From: Bacteroidales bacterium
GTDB lineage: Bacteria; Bacteroidota; Bacteroidia; Bacteroidales; GCA-2748055
Assembly (NCBI GenBank): GCA_021738565.1
Contig: JAIPBT010000001.1
Coordinates: forward strand, 87,015 to 151,014
DNA: 64,000 bases
Direction: 5' to 3'
Each line of letters begins with the position of its first letter. Position 1 is the stretch's first letter. The notes below the pieces were generated by a model. It saw nothing but the letters and a program-made list of their open reading frames with translations. It had not been told where the DNA came from and made no database searches. This document shows, one piece after another, positions 1-9,941 of the stretch. The position numbers and the translations under genes were made by a program.

Positions 1-521
1 CCATCACAACAGAAATTACAATTGTCAATGGCAAAGACAAATTGAGCATGGTCTTGCCGGAGATGACAAAATTATACCAAAATCTTTTGAGGGCCATGAA
101 GAATCCCATTGCAAGACGAATAGTCCGCAGACAAGCCGGTATTGAAAAATTCAAAGTGATAAAAGAACATATTGTGCCTATTTTTAAGAGGTCTATAGAC
201 GACCTAATAGCCGGCTCCCGTGATATCATTATACACAATGCTCCTGCAATGATACTTTTTCATGCCAATCAGGACGCCGGCAACTACAGGACAGATCTCC
301 ACATTGCACTGACTTTCGGATTGCTTAAAGCACATTCTATCGGGCTGGGCGCTACTGCCATCGACCTGATCCCTCCTGCTGTGCAGAAGTCTCCTTCACT
401 GCGTGAATTGTTCAGGATCCCTCCCGGGAACAATATTGAAGCATCCATGATCATAGGGTACCCTAAATACAGGTACCGCAGGGGCATAAAAAGAGAATTG
501 GCTTCTGTAACCTGGATTTGA
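1..521 (+). CDS. Nitroreductase-family protein, C-terminal part (5' end outside window)
   Basis: The reading frame is open from base 3 with no stop, so the gene begins upstream of the window; the TTG at 42 is only an internal codon. The visible 172 or so residues carry the C-terminal half of an FMN-dependent nitroreductase: a segment around RDIIIHNAPAMILFHA, a helix with DLHIALTFGLLKAHSIGLGA, and the closing IGYPKYRYRRGIKR, which matches the family ending iGYP..y.R...R. Such proteins reduce nitro compounds or quinones with NAD(P)H; in Bacteroidota many are fused to an N-terminal 2[4Fe-4S] ferredoxin, which cannot be checked here. Family is clear, substrate is unknown. Confidence 0.8.
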   Translation, partial: ITTEITIVNGKDKLSMVLPEMTKLYQNLLRAMKNPIARRIVRRQAGIEKFKVIKEHIVPIFKRSIDDLIAGSRDIIIHNAPAMILFHANQDAGNYRTDLHIALTFGLLKAHSIGLGATAIDLIPPAVQKSPSLRELFRIPPGNNIEASMIIGYPKYRYRRGIKRELASVTWI

Positions 522-534
522 TCCTTGATAAAAG

Positions 535-3500
535 TTAAAGGCTTACCATGAATTTTTCCCTGTAACGGTTGCCTGCAGCAACCACTTCAATGAAATAAAT
601 CCCATCTGACCCATTGAATTCAATCACAGACTCCTGTTGAAAAAGTTCTCCGTTCGCAAGGATTTTACCGGTAATATCGGTAATAGTATAGGTTGCTTCC
701 CTGGTAAGCGCAGGAATCTCAAGATAAAGATGACCTTCATTCAATGGATTTGGATACAACAGGATCCTGTTGTTTTCCATGGATCCGACATACGTTGGAA
801 TGGCATCCTGAATGATCAAAATCTCATGTGATGTGTTACATGCTTCCAGGGTAATTTCAGCGGTACGGGATTCCTGTAGTGAATTTTCCTCAATGGTAAT
901 GATCACGGAATCATTATCAGATGTGACAACGGGCACTGCAAATGATTCAGGAATGAAAACAACATCAAGGAGATCATTGGTTTCAACTTCAATTTCCACG
1001 ACCTGCGCCTCATAGGTCACCGGTATGGAGTCAACCTGGACAATAAATTTACATTCTGCCGCTTCCTGTGTGACCGTTACCGCAATTGTCTGGTTGCAGC
1101 CAACAACGGTAAAATGACCCTCCCTGCTTTCTATCATTGTATTTTCTGAAGCGGAAACCATAATGGTATCCTGGTTCATTTCAAAGGTGAGAAAATCACC
1201 CTCGACATCCCTGATCGAAAAACCATCTGCAGCTGTTACGGTCAGTTTCGCGGAAGATGCATCCGCAGCGAATTCCAGTAGGGTTTCTGAAAGTGATAGT
1301 TCGCAGCTGCTGAAGGACTCCAGGGCACCGGCATCCCTTTTCCCTTCGGGTTGATTGCCGCGCATGTCGTACAGGAAGGGACCGTCGGTTTGCCACCGGT
1401 ACAATTCATCCACAGTGGTCTTTGCATCATACAACGACCCCCTGGATACCCTGAGAAAATCAATCATTCCGCTGAAGAAATTATTGTCACCATCTTTCCC
1501 CACAAAGAAATCTGAGCTGTTTGAAAGAGATGCCTCCGGATCAGGCAAACCTCCTGTTGTATTTCCATTGGATAATTGTCCGTCAATATAGATATCTATT
1601 CCCCTGTTCCTGGTGATCTCCACCAGGAGGTGGTGCCACAAGGTATCATTCACAACGGTTTCACTTGCCTGTGCATATGCAGATCCGGAAGAGAGAATGG
1701 TCATTAATGCATTTCCTGAATCGTTTATAGTAAGCTCATAACCATCTGATCCATTATTCTTTGTGAAAATAACACCGCCTGTATGCCCTTCCGTAGTCCG
1801 AAAATATGCTTCCAGAATAAAATCATTATCTGCCATGTCCAGGTTGTTGCTTTTCACCGATGTAAATGTGGAATGAGCTGCCTGGCAAAAAACAGTAGCC
1901 CCATCAAAAATCAGAGCGCCGTCTGTCCAGTCTTCAAGGTCTCCCTTTACAAAACTTGAATCGGTTACTCCATAAGCTGTAAGGTGATTTTTAGGTACAT
2001 CCTTGTATGTCTCCCTGTTATTAAAATCCTCAGTCATGTAAAAATTGTCCCCCATGATCAAACTTGAATCTGCCGGGTGCCTGTAAAAATTCCATTCACC
2101 GACAACTTTTGCAAGCGGGAATGCAGTAAAGAATTTAACGCCCCGATCAATTGCTTCTGTATTTGATAGGATTCTGAAATCTTTTGCTTGCGGGTTTGCC
2201 ACTACATCACCGGAAGCATTGTAACCTGTCTGGGTGAGCTGGGAATCATAGCCCCGGAGGATGGTTCTGAACTTCTCCAGCGAAAGATCGGTGTTCCTGT
2301 TCTCAAGGCTTCCTACAAAAGGAGAACCACTCGCCACATTATAGCCATAGGATTCAAAGGGAATATATGCCGGATCGATCTCATGCCTGAAAAAAGTACC
2401 TACATCTGCACTTACATTTGAAAGATAGGCATTGTGACCGTTCAGAGCCAGGGCATCCTTCCATGCATTCAGGAAAGTACTTGTATTGTAGGCCGTATTG
2501 TGCGCGTACATGTTGTAATAACCAAGTACCTGCATGATGGCGGCAGAGTTCCTGTTGTGTGAAACTCCTGAGGCTATATTGTTAAAAACAATGTGCTTGA
2601 AGGAACCGTCAAAATAAAAGGCATAGCCGATGGACTGATTGTTGTAATGCTTGTAACCCATGGCATTGTGTGAATAATTGTTGTAGCAATAGGCCGGACC
2701 GCCCTGCCAGCTTTCGATTCCACCGTAATCGTTTGTTCCAATAAGTGTATTGGATGCTTTGTTCTGGTGTATGAGTCCCCTGATGAACGGCACATGGGCG
2801 GCACTGCTGCCTCCTTTTCCCCAGAACAAATCAATTCCGTTACCAAACGAGAAATTGATAATATTTCCTGCAACTTCCCCGTAATTCAGCTGCCCGTATA
2901 TGGCAGGTATGGAACTATACCATCTGCCCTGGTGCCTGTAGCCATTATCATATATATTATTTCGCAATAGATGAATATCTTCAATATAGGTTGCGCCTGC
3001 TGCAAATATGATGGCATGGTCTCCTACATGCTGAAAGTCATTGTCGCTCACCGTAATGCTGTGACTGTTCACTGCGGCTGATCCCGTATTGTTGAGTGAA
3101 ATACCGCCATTCACGAAGTGGAATTCATTGTTCCTGATGGAAATGTTGCTGCAGATCCCGGTCATCCTGATGGTGGATTTCACATCGTTCTGACCGTATC
3201 TAACTCCGTGGGCCGTAGTTACACCAAACCAGATCCCGCTGATCTCAATATCGTGTTTGTTGTCGATGGTTATCAATTGCGTTTTTGTTGCCGCTTCAAT
3301 CGTTGTTGTATTGGGATCTTTCTCTTCCTCAAGCCTGACAAACAACCGTTGAGTAGCCTGGTCGTAGTAGAACTCATTTACGGTATCCAGGAGGAAGGGT
3401 GTGTTTTCAATAAAATAATGCGAGCCCACACCTCCAAAATTTGTATCATTCACTTTGATCCTGTTGTTGTCGGGGTCCCACTCCCCAACATCCTGTTTCC

Positions 3501-5070
3501 AAACGGTACACATCACTATGGCATCCTCCTGGCTAAAGATCGTAGCTCCGGAATAATGGGCAGGATCATTTTGAACCAGGTTGTTGTTATCCGTCAGCCA
3601 GAGCCCCCCGTCTCCTTCCGTCTTACCGGTCATTTTCCACCATGTCCTTAACAAGTCATCCTCTGTCCATTGGTAATTCGGTGAACGGGCAACGTGCAAC
3701 TGCCGGAATGTATCTCCATCCAGCTCACATACCATTTTGGTTTCCGGAAGTGAAACATCGGTGTACCATACTTTTTCAGGTTCAGGCATGTTCGAAGCCG
3801 TGGCAGCATCTGCCTGTATCCATCCGGATTCGATTCTTACCGAACCTAAAAAATAGGCCTGACCGGTACCCCAGGAGGGATCTGAAGTTAAGCGGACAGG
3901 TTCAAGCGGTGTGCCGGAATCTTTAGCATCGAGGACTCCCCTGTAAACAACACCGCGTTTGAATACATAGGTATGTATTCCGCTGCAAGCTGCTGCATTT
4001 GAAGTGGCATTGTTGTCCCATGGATGATGTTTCCATGGTGTAAGTTTTGTAAGTCCGTCATTTGTATCATCCCCGTTCTCATAGTCTATATATTTTACCG
4101 ACGATCCTTCGGAATATTCAAATGCCAATGGTTTCCATTCAATATCTCCTCCCGGCATAATGCTGGCATGACTTGTTTCCCATGAATATTTATAGTCGGC
4201 AGGAGAATCTCCAAACATCCAGTTCAGGCTGTTTGATGGTTCCGACCTGTTATCGGCCACATCGATGGCAACTACAGTGAAATCAGCCGAACTACCGGGC
4301 CGCTGGTATTTTACCTCGGCCACTGTGTCCGCTGATGACATCAGATACACACCATCCTTCAGGATCTTATAATATTTGATCCCGTTGTTGTCAGAGGCTG
4401 CATTCCATGTCAGGATCACCTCATTGAAGACCTCACTCACCCCCTGCAGTCCTGCCGGCGGTGTTGGAGGTTCACTGTCAGCGTTATACCCTGTCAGTGT
4501 AATATCATCCAGGTAATAAGGATGTATATCCGGACTTGTATGTGTGAACCGTATAACCAGGTTTTCACTGGAAGGCAGTTCTTCTGCAAGTTCAACAAAA
4601 GCCCAAACCTGGTCATCCGCACAAGGCCATGCACTTCCCTCCAGCAGCGATGCCTTGTCGATAACGGACCAGGAAACGCTGTCTGTGGAATATTCTATTT
4701 CTGTAAAATTGTTGGTAAGCGCACAGGTTCCCCATCCGTTTGAGTTGTGCTTGATGCCAAAACTCAACCGGATCCCTGTATGATCCGATGTGTTGCACTC
4801 CATTACAAAGGTAACATTCTCTTCTCCACTCCAGCTTCCCATCAACACTGCGGCACCACCTGATGCCTGGTCATAACCCGTTGAATTCGCTGTCTGGAAC
4901 AGGTGCGGCACATCCCCTCCAAATTCCGCGTTACTGGTATAATCTGGATAGTCAGCAGGATCACCGGACCAGGTGGATGCTCCAAAGTTCTCCTGCAGGA
5001 TCTGAATTTGAGAAAATGATACATTGTAGGCAAGAAAAGAAAGAACAAGTATAAAACAGATATGTCTCAT
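535..5070 (-). CDS. Secreted multidomain right-handed beta-helix protein with type IX sorting domain
   Basis: A 1511-residue protein. A Sec signal (MRHICFILVLSFLAYNVSFS, cleavage near Q21) is followed by a jelly-roll-like domain ending YYLDDITLTGY (about 25-195), an FN3-like domain (about 200-285), a long region with the N-terminal pattern YIDYENGDDTNDGLT and many N/G-rich turns typical of right-handed parallel beta-helices (about 320-960), a LamG/concanavalin-like domain ending in IDFLRVSRG (about 1085-1245), two BACON-like Ig domains (about 1280-1435) and a C-terminal type IX secretion sorting domain starting near ILLYPNPLNEGHLYLEI. Beta-helices of this kind are often polysaccharide lyases or glycan-binding surface proteins; no specific lyase family is recognised. 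It is monocistronic and divergent from the permease gene at 5296. Confidence 0.85.
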   Translation of the reverse strand: MRHICFILVLSFLAYNVSFSQIQILQENFGASTWSGDPADYPDYTSNAEFGGDVPHLFQTANSTGYDQASGGAAVLMGSWSGEENVTFVMECNTSDHTGIRLSFGIKHNSNGWGTCALTNNFTEIEYSTDSVSWSVIDKASLLEGSAWPCADDQVWAFVELAEELPSSENLVIRFTHTSPDIHPYYLDDITLTGYNADSEPPTPPAGLQGVSEVFNEVILTWNAASDNNGIKYYKILKDGVYLMSSADTVAEVKYQRPGSSADFTVVAIDVADNRSEPSNSLNWMFGDSPADYKYSWETSHASIMPGGDIEWKPLAFEYSEGSSVKYIDYENGDDTNDGLTKLTPWKHHPWDNNATSNAAACSGIHTYVFKRGVVYRGVLDAKDSGTPLEPVRLTSDPSWGTGQAYFLGSVRIESGWIQADAATASNMPEPEKVWYTDVSLPETKMVCELDGDTFRQLHVARSPNYQWTEDDLLRTWWKMTGKTEGDGGLWLTDNNNLVQNDPAHYSGATIFSQEDAIVMCTVWKQDVGEWDPDNNRIKVNDTNFGGVGSHYFIENTPFLLDTVNEFYYDQATQRLFVRLEEEKDPNTTTIEAATKTQLITIDNKHDIEISGIWFGVTTAHGVRYGQNDVKSTIRMTGICSNISIRNNEFHFVNGGISLNNTGSAAVNSHSITVSDNDFQHVGDHAIIFAAGATYIEDIHLLRNNIYDNGYRHQGRWYSSIPAIYGQLNYGEVAGNIINFSFGNGIDLFWGKGGSSAAHVPFIRGLIHQNKASNTLIGTNDYGGIESWQGGPAYCYNNYSHNAMGYKHYNNQSIGYAFYFDGSFKHIVFNNIASGVSHNRNSAAIMQVLGYYNMYAHNTAYNTSTFLNAWKDALALNGHNAYLSNVSADVGTFFRHEIDPAYIPFESYGYNVASGSPFVGSLENRNTDLSLEKFRTILRGYDSQLTQTGYNASGDVVANPQAKDFRILSNTEAIDRGVKFFTAFPLAKVVGEWNFYRHPADSSLIMGDNFYMTEDFNNRETYKDVPKNHLTAYGVTDSSFVKGDLEDWTDGALIFDGATVFCQAAHSTFTSVKSNNLDMADNDFILEAYFRTTEGHTGGVIFTKNNGSDGYELTINDSGNALMTILSSGSAYAQASETVVNDTLWHHLLVEITRNRGIDIYIDGQLSNGNTTGGLPDPEASLSNSSDFFVGKDGDNNFFSGMIDFLRVSRGSLYDAKTTVDELYRWQTDGPFLYDMRGNQPEGKRDAGALESFSSCELSLSETLLEFAADASSAKLTVTAADGFSIRDVEGDFLTFEMNQDTIMVSASENTMIESREGHFTVVGCNQTIAVTVTQEAAECKFIVQVDSIPVTYEAQVVEIEVETNDLLDVVFIPESFAVPVVTSDNDSVIITIEENSLQESRTAEITLEACNTSHEILIIQDAIPTYVGSMENNRILLYPNPLNEGHLYLEIPALTREATYTITDITGKILANGELFQQESVIEFNGSDGIYFIEVVAAGNRYREKFMVSL

Positions 5071-5295
5071 GGCAAATATGGATTTTAGTTAGTTAACTAT
5101 GACAATATAACCAAAAATAGCCGGGTCAAAAAAAAACCTAAATATTATTCCAGGTAAATGAACTGGAGATGCCTTAATTCACCTGTTTATTTTCATGTTA
5201 TGAATTTTTTGTTATAAATTCCACAGTAATTAAAAAACCACCTTTTCAACACAATATTTCATAACCAATCAGTATAGGCTTAAAATATATCCGTC
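5071..5295. other. Divergent intergenic region between surface protein and permease
   Basis: AT-rich spacer of 225 bases that must contain both 5' regions. I see no strong TTG-N19-TAnnTTTG promoter on either strand; CAAATATG at 5072-5079 (read on the minus strand) is a one-mismatch -7 box but lies too close to the start codon to serve it well. Confidence 0.4.
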
Positions 5296-6336
5296 ATGAT
5301 ATCTCCTATGTTCAACCACCTGTTGATTCCTTTTATCCTAGCTATGTTTCTGGCACTTACAATGGGTGGAAGTGGAACTGCACCTGCGTTTTCCGCCGCC
5401 TATGGAGCAAATGTGATTAAAAAAAGTCTCATCCCGGGTCTGTTCGGCATCATGGTATTTCTAGGAGCCATCATTGCAGGCAAGGGTACAGCCTCCACCA
5501 TGGGAAAGGACCTGCTTTCCCCTGATATGATGACATTCACCGTGGTGTCTGTCATTCTATTTTCGGTTTCGATAGCGCTCCTGGTAGCAAACCTGGCGGG
5601 AATACCACAGTCGACCAGCCAGGCAACCGTCATGTCAGTCACTGCAGTAGCACTGTATTTCAGCGATCTCAACACGAGCAAATTATTGCTGGAGATAATA
5701 CCCACCTGGTTCATCCTTCCTTTTATATCATATTTCATCAGTCTTTTCATCGGTAAATACATTTACCGCCCCATGCGAAAGAGAGGACTTACCCTGCAAA
5801 GATCCCAGAATCAAAACCTGAAGCCTGTATATAATGGCATACTGGTAACCATGTCATTGTACGTAGCTTTCTCCATTGGTGCAAACAATGTAGCAAATGC
5901 TGCCGGTCCCATAGCAGCAATGACCGCCAATGAACTGAATATCTCAATCAACGAAAATTTTATTATCATCATGATCCTGTCAACACTTATCGTTGCACCG
6001 AGTTTTGGCATTGGCAGTTCAATATTTGGTCATAAAATACTGCAGAATACGGGAAAGGAAATTGTACTGTTCGGTAAATTTGAAGCGGTGATCATTGCAT
6101 TTGTTTCTGCAAGCCTCCTGCTTCTGGCGTCTGTGACAAAGGGAATTCCTACTTCGCTGGTTCAACTCAATGTAGCTGCCATTCTTGGCATCGGCGTCGC
6201 AAAGCTCGGTGCGAAAAATATCTTCAGGAAGACCGAGGTAAAGAAATTTTTCCTGATGTGGCTGATCGCTCCAGCCATTGCTTTCGGTATTTCATTTCTC
6301 CTTATCTTTGTTGCAGGCAAAATGGATCTGATATAA
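5296..6336 (+). CDS. PiT/CysP-family inorganic anion (phosphate or sulfate) permease
   Basis: A 346-residue, very hydrophobic protein with about 10-11 membrane helices and no large cytosolic loop. The second half carries the PiT signature as GANNVANAAGPIAAMTANE (about 196-214); the first half has the degenerate partner GGSGTAPAFSAAYGANVIKKS (about 24-44) in place of the usual GANDxANA. The pair of inverted repeats is the hallmark of phosphate:H+/Na+ symporters and of the related sulfate permease CysP. The short length and altered first motif resemble CysP, so phosphate and sulfate remain equally possible. ATG at 5296 gives an extracytoplasmic N-terminus directly before the first helix. It is followed 107 bases later by an antiporter on the same strand. 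Confidence 0.8.
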   Translation: MISPMFNHLLIPFILAMFLALTMGGSGTAPAFSAAYGANVIKKSLIPGLFGIMVFLGAIIAGKGTASTMGKDLLSPDMMTFTVVSVILFSVSIALLVANLAGIPQSTSQATVMSVTAVALYFSDLNTSKLLLEIIPTWFILPFISYFISLFIGKYIYRPMRKRGLTLQRSQNQNLKPVYNGILVTMSLYVAFSIGANNVANAAGPIAAMTANELNISINENFIIIMILSTLIVAPSFGIGSSIFGHKILQNTGKEIVLFGKFEAVIIAFVSASLLLLASVTKGIPTSLVQLNVAAILGIGVAKLGAKNIFRKTEVKKFFLMWLIAPAIAFGISFLLIFVAGKMDLI

Positions 6337-6443
6337 AACAATGTCTGTGTTACGATAAATTTTTGCGAACCAGCAGCAGCGGTGGAATGTTACATAAATA
6401 TGCCCGGCAATGAAAGGCATTGCTATATAAAGACCCGGGAAGA

Positions 6444-8237
6444 ATGACCCAGAATATATTGATCAGTTTTGGAATAATCATACTGTTGGGCTTCACGGCC
6501 CAATGGCTCGCCTGGAGGATCAAAGTTCCGTCCATTTTGTTCCTTTTGCTTTTCGGTATCGTGGCTGGTCCGGTCGCAGGATACCTCAAACCCGACCAAC
6601 TCCTTGGAGATGTTTTGATCCCTTTTGTCTCAATTTCAGTTGCGATCATACTTTTTGAAGGAGGTCTCACTTTAAAATTAAGTGAATTTAAAGAGATCGG
6701 TAAAGTGGTTATCCTGCTCATCTCGGCAGGAGTATTGATAACCTGGGTGACAACTGCAGCTGCCGCTTACTGGCTTCTCGGATTGAAACTGGAGATCGCA
6801 GTTCTTCTTGGAGCGGTTCTAACTGTAACAGGGCCAACAGTAATAAGTCCGCTTTTGAGGAACATTCGTCCGAAGAAGAGTGTAGGGAATATCCTCAAAT
6901 GGGAAAGCATATTGATCGATCCCATTGGAGCATTGCTGGCCATCCTTGTTTTTGAGGCAATCCTTATCAGGGAGATCGAACCGGCAGCTACCGCCATACT
7001 TTTCAGTCTTTTAAAAACGATCGGTCTGGGGCTCCTTATTGGCGGCTCATTCGCGATCATACTCACATTCCTAATGAAAAAATACTGGATACCTGATTTC
7101 CTGCATGAAGCAGCAACCCTTTCTACCGTCATAACAGCTTTCCTGATGTCCGATTATTTCCAGGAAGAATCCGGACTCCTGGCAACAACAATTATGGGCA
7201 TTGTTCTTGCAAACCAGAAACTGATCCCTGTCAAAAAAATCAAGGATTTCAAGGAAAACCTAACTGTCCTGATGATCCCAATACTTTTTATCTTACTTTC
7301 ATCCAGGCTATCATTGGATGATATAAGCCTGATGAGTTATGCCTCCATCGTTTTCCTGCTTGTGATCATATTCCTGGGAAGACCCCTGTCCGTATTTGTT
7401 TCTACGATCGGATCGAAACTGAATATCAGGGAGAAATTGTTCTTAGCCTGGGTCGCCCCGCGAGGAATTGTAGCTGCTGCCGTCTCTTCAGTTTTCGCAC
7501 TCAAACTCACAGACCTGGAATTGGATCAGATAGAATACCTGGTTCCATACACTTTCCTGGTAATTATTGGAACCGTTACAATTTATGGACTTTCTTCGCC
7601 GCTGCTTGCAAAGAAACTGAACGTTTCACAGTCAGATCCTCAGGGTGTACTGATGGCAGGAGCTCAAAAATGGGCACTTCACCTGGCAAAAGAACTGAAC
7701 GACCATGGACTGAAGGTGATCTTCCTTGATACCAACAGGAACAACGTGAAAAAGGCAGTAAAACTGGGGCTGAATGCTTACAAGGAAAGCATCATTGCAG
7801 AGGATATCATCGATGCACTCGATCTTGAAGGCATTGGCAAACTTCTGGCCATTACACCTAATGATGAAGTAAACTCTTTGGCTGTACTCCATTTTTCTGA
7901 TATTTTTGATGTGGAAAACATGTACCAGCTTACCCCGAACAGTGAAGAGGAGGAGGAGAAATACTCACCAAAACACCTTCGTGGGAGGTTCCTTTTCGGG
8001 AAGGGGATCAACTACACGGAGATCAATAAAAAAATCAATGAAGGCGCCGGGATCATATCCACAGAATTGACACAAAAAATTACGGTCGACCAACAAATGA
8101 GCAAAGAAAAAGATGCCGACATACCTCTGTTTATTATTGATCCGGGCAAAAAATTGATCCCTGTTACCTCAGGTATGAAAACCACTGTTGAAGAAGGCTC
8201 TGTTCTCATTTCACTTTCTACTGAGAAGAAAATATAA
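6444..8237 (+). CDS. CPA-type cation:proton antiporter with C-terminal RCK (TrkA)-like domains
   Basis: About 597 residues from ATG 6444 (a TTG 24 bases upstream is in frame but gives a hydrophilic extension with no support). Residues 1-390 form some 12 membrane helices with the NhaP-like core segment GAVLTVTGPTVISPLLRN and the second half signature WVAPRGIVAAAVSSVFALK. Residues about 395-510 look like an RCK_N/TrkA-N fold (VIFLDTNRNNVKKAVKLGLNA, LLAITPNDEVNSLAVLHF), and about 530-597 a TrkA-C domain. The expected nucleotide-binding GxGxxG is replaced by MAGAQKW, so NAD(H) binding by the RCK domain is doubtful. Role: Na+ or K+ export against H+, fitting a saline habitat. Confidence 0.85.
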   Translation: MTQNILISFGIIILLGFTAQWLAWRIKVPSILFLLLFGIVAGPVAGYLKPDQLLGDVLIPFVSISVAIILFEGGLTLKLSEFKEIGKVVILLISAGVLITWVTTAAAAYWLLGLKLEIAVLLGAVLTVTGPTVISPLLRNIRPKKSVGNILKWESILIDPIGALLAILVFEAILIREIEPAATAILFSLLKTIGLGLLIGGSFAIILTFLMKKYWIPDFLHEAATLSTVITAFLMSDYFQEESGLLATTIMGIVLANQKLIPVKKIKDFKENLTVLMIPILFILLSSRLSLDDISLMSYASIVFLLVIIFLGRPLSVFVSTIGSKLNIREKLFLAWVAPRGIVAAAVSSVFALKLTDLELDQIEYLVPYTFLVIIGTVTIYGLSSPLLAKKLNVSQSDPQGVLMAGAQKWALHLAKELNDHGLKVIFLDTNRNNVKKAVKLGLNAYKESIIAEDIIDALDLEGIGKLLAITPNDEVNSLAVLHFSDIFDVENMYQLTPNSEEEEEKYSPKHLRGRFLFGKGINYTEINKKINEGAGIISTELTQKITVDQQMSKEKDADIPLFIIDPGKKLIPVTSGMKTTVEEGSVLISLSTEKKI

Positions 8238-8385
8238 CCGGGATTACAACACCAAACAAGATTTTCAGTATTCCTTGTCCTATTTGCATGTGATGAAATG
8301 TGATTTTTCATTTACCAGGTGGTACTCCCAAACAAACAACAATCATATTCACAGCTAAAACAAATACATATTTTTTACACGGTCG

Positions 8386-8418
8386 TTTCATTTATCTGTA
8401 AATAAACCTGTATTTTTG
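8386..8418 (+). promoter_or_regulatory. Bacteroidota-type promoter for the aspartokinase
   Basis: A perfect -7 box TATTTTTG at 8411-8418 (consensus TAnnTTTG) is preceded after 21 bases by TTTC at 8386-8389, three of four matches to the -33 TTTG. The predicted start of transcription is near 8425, giving a leader of about 20 bases before ATG 8445. The sequence match is direct; promoter activity is inferred. Confidence 0.5.
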
Positions 8419-8444
8419 CCAATTCATTAACGAATTGAATATTT

Positions 8445-9827
8445 ATGCTTACAGTCCATAAGATTGGAGGAACTTCAATGTCGAAGTTCAATGAGGTAAT
8501 TGAGAATATTATTATCGGACAGGCCAGGGACGGGAATTATTACAACAGGATATTCGTCGTATCTGCATACAGTGATGTAACCAACTGGCTTCTGGAACAT
8601 AAGAAAACAGGGAAACCCGGGGTATATGACCTCTTCGTGAAGAATGCCAATTACAGCGAAGCGCTGGCATCATTGCTGGACAAACTTATTAAAATTAACA
8701 GGAAATTTGAGCCTTACGGACTCAACCAGGAAACTGCGAACAATTTTATCTCCCAACGGATCGAACAATCAAGGAATTATCTGAACAACCTTGCTGAAGT
8801 GCTTGCGTCGGGATATGTCGATAAGAAAAATATTCTGTTGGCCGCCAGGGAAATCCTTGCTTCGATCGGTGAGGCACATTCCGCATTCAATGCTGCAGAA
8901 ATGCTTCAAAACCGTGGGATCAATGCACATTTCACCGACCTGTGCGGGTTCCATGATTCAGAATTTTTATCCATTGACGAAAGGATCCACAAAACATTCA
9001 GCGATATTGATACATCAAATACGATTCCTATTGCAACCGGCTATACAAAGGGAACCGAAGGAATTATGAGAGAATTTGACCGGGGCTATTCTGAAGTGAC
9101 ATTCAGTAAGATAGCCGTTGAAACCAAAGCTGCTGAAGCTGTGATCCATAAAGAATACCACCTGTCAAGTGCAGATCCCCTCCTTGTGGGTGTAGAAAAT
9201 TCACAGCCGGTAGGACAGACCAATTACAATGTAGCGGACCAGCTTGCTGATATCGGCATGGAGGCCATCCATCCAAAAGCAGCAAAACCGCTTGAGCTGT
9301 CCGGGATCAACATAAGGATCAAGAATACGTTTGAACCGGAGCACCCCGGAACCCTTATAACCCGTGACTACAGGGGCAGGGAATCAAAAGTTGAGATCAT
9401 ATCCGGAACCGATAGGGTCATTGCCGTTGAGATCCATGATCCGCTTATGGTTGGACAGGTCGGATTTGATCTGCATTTCATGCAACTGGTTGAAAATTAT
9501 GGGATCAGTTATATACTGAAAGCAACCAATGCCAACTGTATAACCATGGTGATCTGGGAAAAGGACCACAACAAAGAACTGAAGAAAGAATTAGAGGACA
9601 GGTATTACGAGGTTACTTTCAAAGAGGTAGCGCTGGTTTGTGCACTCGGTACCAATATAGCCAAGCCGGGCGCCCTGGCCTCGGCAACAAGGGCATTGTA
9701 TGATGAAAAGATCAACATCGAAGCTGTTTCTCAGTCTTTAAAGCAGATTAACATGCAGTTTGTGATCAACCGGCAGGATTATAAAAAAGCCATCATCGCA
9801 CTTAACAATGCACTTTGTCTTTCTTAA
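8445..9827 (+). CDS. Aspartate kinase, resembling the ectoine-type Ask_Ect group
   Basis: A 460-residue aspartokinase (L-aspartate + ATP to 4-phospho-aspartate), first step to lysine, threonine, methionine and, in some bacteria, ectoine. The N-terminus reads VHKIGGTSM, where ordinary LysC has KFGGTS(V/L); KIGGTSM, the following FxEVIENIIIG and RIFVVSAYSDVTNWLLEHKKTG are features I associate with Ask_Ect. Later kinase motifs include FDRGYSEVTFSKIA and HKEYHLSSADP, then GMEAIHPKAAK and EPEHPGTLI; residues about 310-460 hold two ACT regulatory domains (ending MQFVINRQDYKKAI). No ectABC genes lie in the window, so it may supply general aspartate-family amino acids under salt stress. It is monocistronic. 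Confidence 0.85.
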   Translation: MLTVHKIGGTSMSKFNEVIENIIIGQARDGNYYNRIFVVSAYSDVTNWLLEHKKTGKPGVYDLFVKNANYSEALASLLDKLIKINRKFEPYGLNQETANNFISQRIEQSRNYLNNLAEVLASGYVDKKNILLAAREILASIGEAHSAFNAAEMLQNRGINAHFTDLCGFHDSEFLSIDERIHKTFSDIDTSNTIPIATGYTKGTEGIMREFDRGYSEVTFSKIAVETKAAEAVIHKEYHLSSADPLLVGVENSQPVGQTNYNVADQLADIGMEAIHPKAAKPLELSGINIRIKNTFEPEHPGTLITRDYRGRESKVEIISGTDRVIAVEIHDPLMVGQVGFDLHFMQLVENYGISYILKATNANCITMVIWEKDHNKELKKELEDRYYEVTFKEVALVCALGTNIAKPGALASATRALYDEKINIEAVSQSLKQINMQFVINRQDYKKAIIALNNALCLS

Positions 9828-9862
9828 ATAGTGGCTGCACTTTATTGACAGACTCTAAATAA
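9827..9862. repeat. Short copy of the TTAGTG/CTGTC inverted-repeat family
   Basis: Directly after the aspartokinase stop, AATAGTGGCTGCAC is followed by TTTATTGACAGACTCTAAATAA. On the complementary strand the unit at 28115-28146 has the same order (TAGTGGCTG, a short spacer, TTGACAGACACTA). It sits between two convergent genes. The similarity is by eye. Confidence 0.5.
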
Positions 9863-9941
9863 ACTGAGCTACCCATGGTGGCCCCAATTTATGAACCGGG
9901 ATGAATTGAACCTGTTTATTGACATGTGCAATCAGGATCAA

